Assembly: GCA_027449585.1 (NCBI GenBank)
Contig: DAIDLJ010000035.1
Location: 1 to 7,072, forward strand
Length of the DNA: 7,072 nucleotides
Origin: Microcaldota archaeon
Lineage (GTDB): Archaea; Micrarchaeota; Micrarchaeia; Micrarchaeales; CABMGC01
Reading direction: 5' to 3'
In this document: piece by piece, positions 4,833 to 7,072 of the stretch
Numbering within the stretch: position 1 is the stretch's first letter
Layout: every line of letters starts with the position of its first letter
Notes under the pieces: generated by a model
Database searches by the model: none
The model's input: the letters and a program-made list of their open reading frames with translations, nothing else
What the model was told of the DNA's origin: nothing
Program-made: the position numbers and the translations under genes

Positions 4833-5553
4833 GCCTATCAGCTCTAATGTATTCGAGAAGTTTGGAGTAGTCTCTCGCAGACATGGTCGGCGTATTCAAT
4901 TCCGTAGCCGATATGTATTCGCTTGGATACATAGTAGCAACCATGTATGAATACCTGTCTATCAGCTTTCCATAGGCTTGGCTTAACTCCGCATCGTCCC
5001 TTTTCAGTGCAGAGAACATTGATGTAACCAGTATGGGCTCCAATCCTATGAAGATACCGAGCTTGAAGTTTTCTTCCTTCCCTTCGTCCAGTTCTAAGTC
5101 ATCATAGTTTATTTTGTTGATGTCTATTGCTCCGAACTTCTCCAAGAATATCTTGGCTATTGTAAAATGCCTCTTTGCATTCAGGTATGTTGTCGGATTT
5201 ATGTCTCCGTCATCCAATACCGACTCATAAACACTTATGAGTTCACCGGTGCTTTCATGTCCCTCCCTGAACCTTCGGAATATCTCTTTCACATCAAAAT
5301 TCTTCAGGTCCTTGCGGTCCTTTCTGTACCTGTTTATAATATCCGTCGCAATTTCATCGAAGTCAAGTATGATTCCGGAGGCCTTGGAAATAACCCTATC
5401 GCTTGAATGGCTGTCGTGCACTAGGGATTCAAATCTCGCATCGGCAGGCTTCTTTATTTCAGCAGGCAATCTAACTCTGTATTGGCTGGCAAACCTCTCA
5501 GAATAAGATGTTCCTACCAGTATTTGCTCTTGTGTCTGTTGCATATTTGCCAT
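4813..5553 (-). CDS. 246-residue protein of unknown function, partner of the PIN protein
   Basis: No family recognised. The sequence is soluble in character and mostly helical. There is a polar N-terminal 60 residues, a charged region at 75-100 (RYRKDRKDLKNF, EIFRRFREGHE), and a hydrophobic helix at about 164-182 (KLGIFIGLEPILVTSMFSA) that looks buried and not membrane-spanning. It ends in SARDYSKLLEYIRADRHG. It has no evident ribbon-helix-helix, AbrB or HTH motif, and is about three times the size of a VapB antitoxin. ATG 5553 is 26 bases from a box A and should be leaderless; ATG 5544 (residue 4) is an alternative. It overlaps the PIN gene by 20 bases, which suggests the two products act together. 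It could neutralise, recruit or sense for the PIN nuclease; these are inferences from gene order only. Confidence 0.7.
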   Translation of the reverse strand: MANMQQTQEQILVGTSYSERFASQYRVRLPAEIKKPADARFESLVHDSHSSDRVISKASGIILDFDEIATDIINRYRKDRKDLKNFDVKEIFRRFREGHESTGELISVYESVLDDGDINPTTYLNAKRHFTIAKIFLEKFGAIDINKINYDDLELDEGKEENFKLGIFIGLEPILVTSMFSALKRDDAELSQAYGKLIDRYSYMVATMYPSEYISATELNTPTMSARDYSKLLEYIRADRHGQVLL

Positions 5554-5565
5554 GCCTACAATAAT

Positions 5566-5582
5566 GCTTTAAAGCTATATAA
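5566..5582 (-). promoter_or_regulatory. Box A and palindrome of the 246-residue/PIN operon
   Basis: TTATATA (5582-5576, minus strand) lies 26 bases from ATG 5553, giving a leaderless mRNA. The 10-bp palindrome GCTTTAAAGC (5566-5575) fills the space between box A and the start, where a bound protein would block polymerase loading. Confidence 0.6.
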
Positions 5583-5617
5583 CCTTATGCGGTGCGCTCA
5601 GATCCTTTATAAGACTG

Positions 5618-6817
5618 TTATTGTCCGTGCAGCTTATCCGGCGTCTTGCTATCTGCAACCTTCCTTACTACCTTTCTTTTGATATCTGGCTGCCTAACAT
5701 ATTCCCTACCCATCCTGCTTGCTCTGCCGCGCATCTGTTCTTCCTCATAAGCAATGTCTATCTCCATTGCTCCTCCGCACTTAACACAGTACATTGCATC
5801 AAGCGGGTTGTCGGTCCTGCATCTCGGGCACCTTCTTATCTTCATCTTGGTTTCATTGCTGTTGTCCTTGGGCTTCATTCCGTGCGCCTGCAGTATCGCG
5901 TTGTCTATGTCCCTGCCGCTTAGGTGCACGTATGTAGCTGCCATCTTGCTGTCACCGGTCCATCCGAAATACATCTTGAGCTGCTGCTCCGTGAGCCTGT
6001 TTGCGTAACTTGACGCCCTGCTGTGCCTGAAAAGATGTGGATACATCCTCTTCTGGATTCCTGCTGCTTCTGCCACCATCCTTAGCATGCGTCTCAGTCC
6101 TGGTCCGTCAAGAGGGCCCTTTATGTGGCTCTGCGCCAAATTCCACCAGAGGGGATCGTTTGGGCCTGTCTCCTTCATCATTCCAAGATAGCTTCCAAGA
6201 TAAGGTCCGCTGAATAGTATCGGTATTCTTCTCATCCCGGTCTTCCCGTTTACCGTTATGTGCATAGGCTCGCTTGCAAGGTCCACGTCCTTCTTTCTCA
6301 TTGAAAGCAGCTCCCCCGCGCGTATTCCGGAGTCGAAGAGCAGGGCGATTATGGCCTTGTCCCTCACATTATTGGCTTTGCCTATCATCCCGATTATCTC
6401 GTCCTCGGAAAGTATGTCTTCAGGCAGCATGCGCCTGTTGTTCCTGCTGGTGGTCTTTATCCAGGCGACCACCGGAGGATAGTAAAGCCCTTCCCCCAGC
6501 ATCTCCTTGTAGAGCTGCTTGACTATCGCCTTCACGTCCCTCTTGGTTTCTTCGCTCAGGTTGGAAGCGTTCAGGTTGCCCATTGCCCTTTCCATGTCCT
6601 TTCGCGTCGCCTTCCTAAGGTCGAGGTCCTTCTCGAACCCCTTCATGAATGATCTTAATGAATAAAGGTGCTTTATTGCGGTCTTCACGTTCTTCCCGTT
6701 CGCCTTTAGGAAGTCGAGATGCTCAAAAATAAGTTTCCTGTTCCCTTCGCTGATGAAATTGTCGGTTTCTATGCTCTTTTGCAGTGCCGAAAGGCGCTTG
6801 TTCCAGTCCTGATCCAT
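5618..6817 (-). CDS. Tyrosine recombinase/integrase with C-terminal zinc ribbon
   Basis: A 399-residue site-specific recombinase that cuts and rejoins DNA through a tyrosine. Numbering from ATG 6817, an N-terminal core-binding (SAM-like) domain covers about 10-110. The catalytic domain has R166 (SGIRAGEL), K192 (NGKTG), H261-x-x-R264 (PHLFRHSR), W286 and Y296 (ATYVHLS), so the active site is complete. A zinc ribbon with C330, C333, C344 and C347 (CPRC..CVKC) follows, then a basic tail; this makes it longer than archaeal XerA (about 280). The longer frame begins with TTG at 6835, but ATG 6817 lies about 29 bases from a strong box A and is preferred. Its 5' end faces the 3' end of tRNA-Gly, a layout typical of elements inserted in tRNA genes. 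The gene is intact, unlike SSV-type integrase genes, which are split on integration. Confidence 0.9.
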   Translation of the reverse strand: MDQDWNKRLSALQKSIETDNFISEGNRKLIFEHLDFLKANGKNVKTAIKHLYSLRSFMKGFEKDLDLRKATRKDMERAMGNLNASNLSEETKRDVKAIVKQLYKEMLGEGLYYPPVVAWIKTTSRNNRRMLPEDILSEDEIIGMIGKANNVRDKAIIALLFDSGIRAGELLSMRKKDVDLASEPMHITVNGKTGMRRIPILFSGPYLGSYLGMMKETGPNDPLWWNLAQSHIKGPLDGPGLRRMLRMVAEAAGIQKRMYPHLFRHSRASSYANRLTEQQLKMYFGWTGDSKMAATYVHLSGRDIDNAILQAHGMKPKDNSNETKMKIRRCPRCRTDNPLDAMYCVKCGGAMEIDIAYEEEQMRGRASRMGREYVRQPDIKRKVVRKVADSKTPDKLHGQ

Positions 6818-6841
6818 GATTCTATATGTAAGCAAAAGTAT

Positions 6842-6851
6842 TTATATAAAG
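6842..6851 (-). promoter_or_regulatory. Box A of the recombinase gene
   Basis: CTTTATATAA on the minus strand is close to the archaeal consensus. Its centre is about 29 bases before ATG 6817, so the transcript should be leaderless or nearly so. This supports ATG 6817 over the TTG at 6835, which would lie upstream of the transcription start. Confidence 0.65.
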
Positions 6852-6884
6852 CGGATACGCATTAAACCCGCCTCAGTCGACAAG

Positions 6885-6890
6885 AAAAAA
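6885..6890 (-). terminator. T6 terminator of tRNA-Gly
   Basis: Six T residues on the minus strand begin directly after the discriminator base of the tRNA, as expected for archaeal oligo-T termination. Confidence 0.7.
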
Positions 6891-6963
6891 TGCGAGTGCC
6901 GGGATTTGAACCCGGGCCATTGACTTGGCAAGCCAAAGTCCTACCAGGCTAGACTACACTCGC
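6891..6963 (-). tRNA. tRNA-Gly (anticodon GCC)
   Basis: A 73-base gene with a full cloverleaf: 7-bp acceptor stem GCGAGTG/CACTCGC with discriminator A, D arm GTCT...GGAC, anticodon stem TTGGC/GTCAA (one G-T pair) with loop TTGCCAA, a four-base variable region, and T arm CCGGG-TTCAAAT-CCCGG. No intron and no encoded CCA. Its 3' end faces the recombinase gene, making it the natural candidate attachment site, and the gene is intact, so any insertion has restored it. Confidence 0.96.
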
Positions 6964-6987
6964 ACGATAGCTATTCTAGGATATGTA

Positions 6988-7000
6988 AGGAATATATTAC
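6988..7000 (-). promoter_or_regulatory. Box A of tRNA-Gly
   Basis: TAATATATT on the minus strand (6999-6991) is centred about 32 bases upstream of the tRNA 5' end, the spacing expected for an archaeal tRNA promoter with a short leader. Confidence 0.5.
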
Positions 7001-7003
7001 TAT

Positions 7004-7072
7004 CTAGCTGAGAATCGCGTTCGGACAAGTGAGGCATCCAAGAAAGTTGGTGCATAGCTCCCCGGGCCGCGT
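7004..7072 (-). CDS. Possible 3' end of a gene cut by the window edge
   Basis: A minus-strand frame enters from the right edge and ends at TAG (7004-7006). Its 22 residues include GELCTNFLGCLTCP, a Cys-spaced stretch that could be part of a metal site. The other two minus-strand frames are also open over most of this stretch, so support is weak. The last bases (GGGCCGCGT) could also be the start of a plus-strand tRNA; too little is present to decide. Confidence 0.2.
   Translation of the reverse strand, partial: TRPGELCTNFLGCLTCPNAILS

Noticed and set aside
5167..6522. Plus-strand open frames opposite the 246-residue gene and the recombinase
   Set aside because: They are antisense to well-supported genes and have shadow-like composition and no promoter or ribosome binding site of note.
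7061..7072. CCCGGGCC at the right edge as a second attachment copy of the tRNA 3' half
   Set aside because: Only eight bases match the T-arm of the tRNA (6911-6918), and the flanking bases do not extend the match.

Overview
The window looks archaeal. Several genes have a TATA-type box A about 25-30 bases ahead of a start codon with almost no leader, where a bacterium would show -35/-10 boxes. Other starts have ribosome binding sites of the GGTGAT/GGAGG type. The single tRNA gene encodes no 3' CCA and is followed directly by a run of T. Gene content (HerA/VirB4-type DNA-pump ATPase, ribbon-helix-helix and AbrB-type small regulators, tyrosine recombinase with a C-terminal zinc ribbon, PIN-domain protein) fits an archaeal integrated plasmid-like element beside a tRNA. 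I cannot name the lineage; Thermoplasmatota or a DPANN group such as Micrarchaeota are guesses.

Layout. 1-82 may hold the tail of an upstream gene. 98-604 (+) is a five-helix membrane protein of the TspO/MBR family. Converging on it from the right is a probable minus-strand operon read 3252 to 642: a ribbon-helix-helix protein, one or two small acidic helical ORFs that may be joined by a -1 frameshift, a leader with two hairpins and a T6 run, and a large membrane-anchored DNA-pumping ATPase whose C-terminus looks like a winged helix plus a PD-(D/E)XK-type nuclease fold. Divergent from this operon, across an AT-rich control region carrying two copies of the palindrome TAATATTA, is an AbrB/SpoVT-type regulator (3381-3815, +).

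3816-4286 is a mostly non-genic stretch. It has a GC-rich hairpin with a GAAA loop on one strand, a 14-bp perfect palindrome fused to a box A, a possible 30-residue membrane peptide, a doubtful plus-strand ORF, and an imperfect direct repeat of about 50 bp. Next is a minus-strand pair with overlapping ends: an unrecognised 246-residue helical protein followed by a PIN-domain protein, from one leaderless promoter with a palindrome between box A and start. This resembles a toxin-antitoxin-like module with an unusually large partner. Upstream lies the recombinase (5618-6817, -) with its own promoter, then tRNA-Gly(GCC) at 6891-6963 (-), whose 3' end faces the recombinase gene.

Inferred working model: the recombinase inserts the element at or near tRNA-Gly. 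The two small regulators control the ATPase operon, which may move or process element DNA. The PIN pair may act in maintenance or defence. No second copy of the tRNA 3' end is visible, so the far end of any element lies outside the window, and no replication gene is seen.
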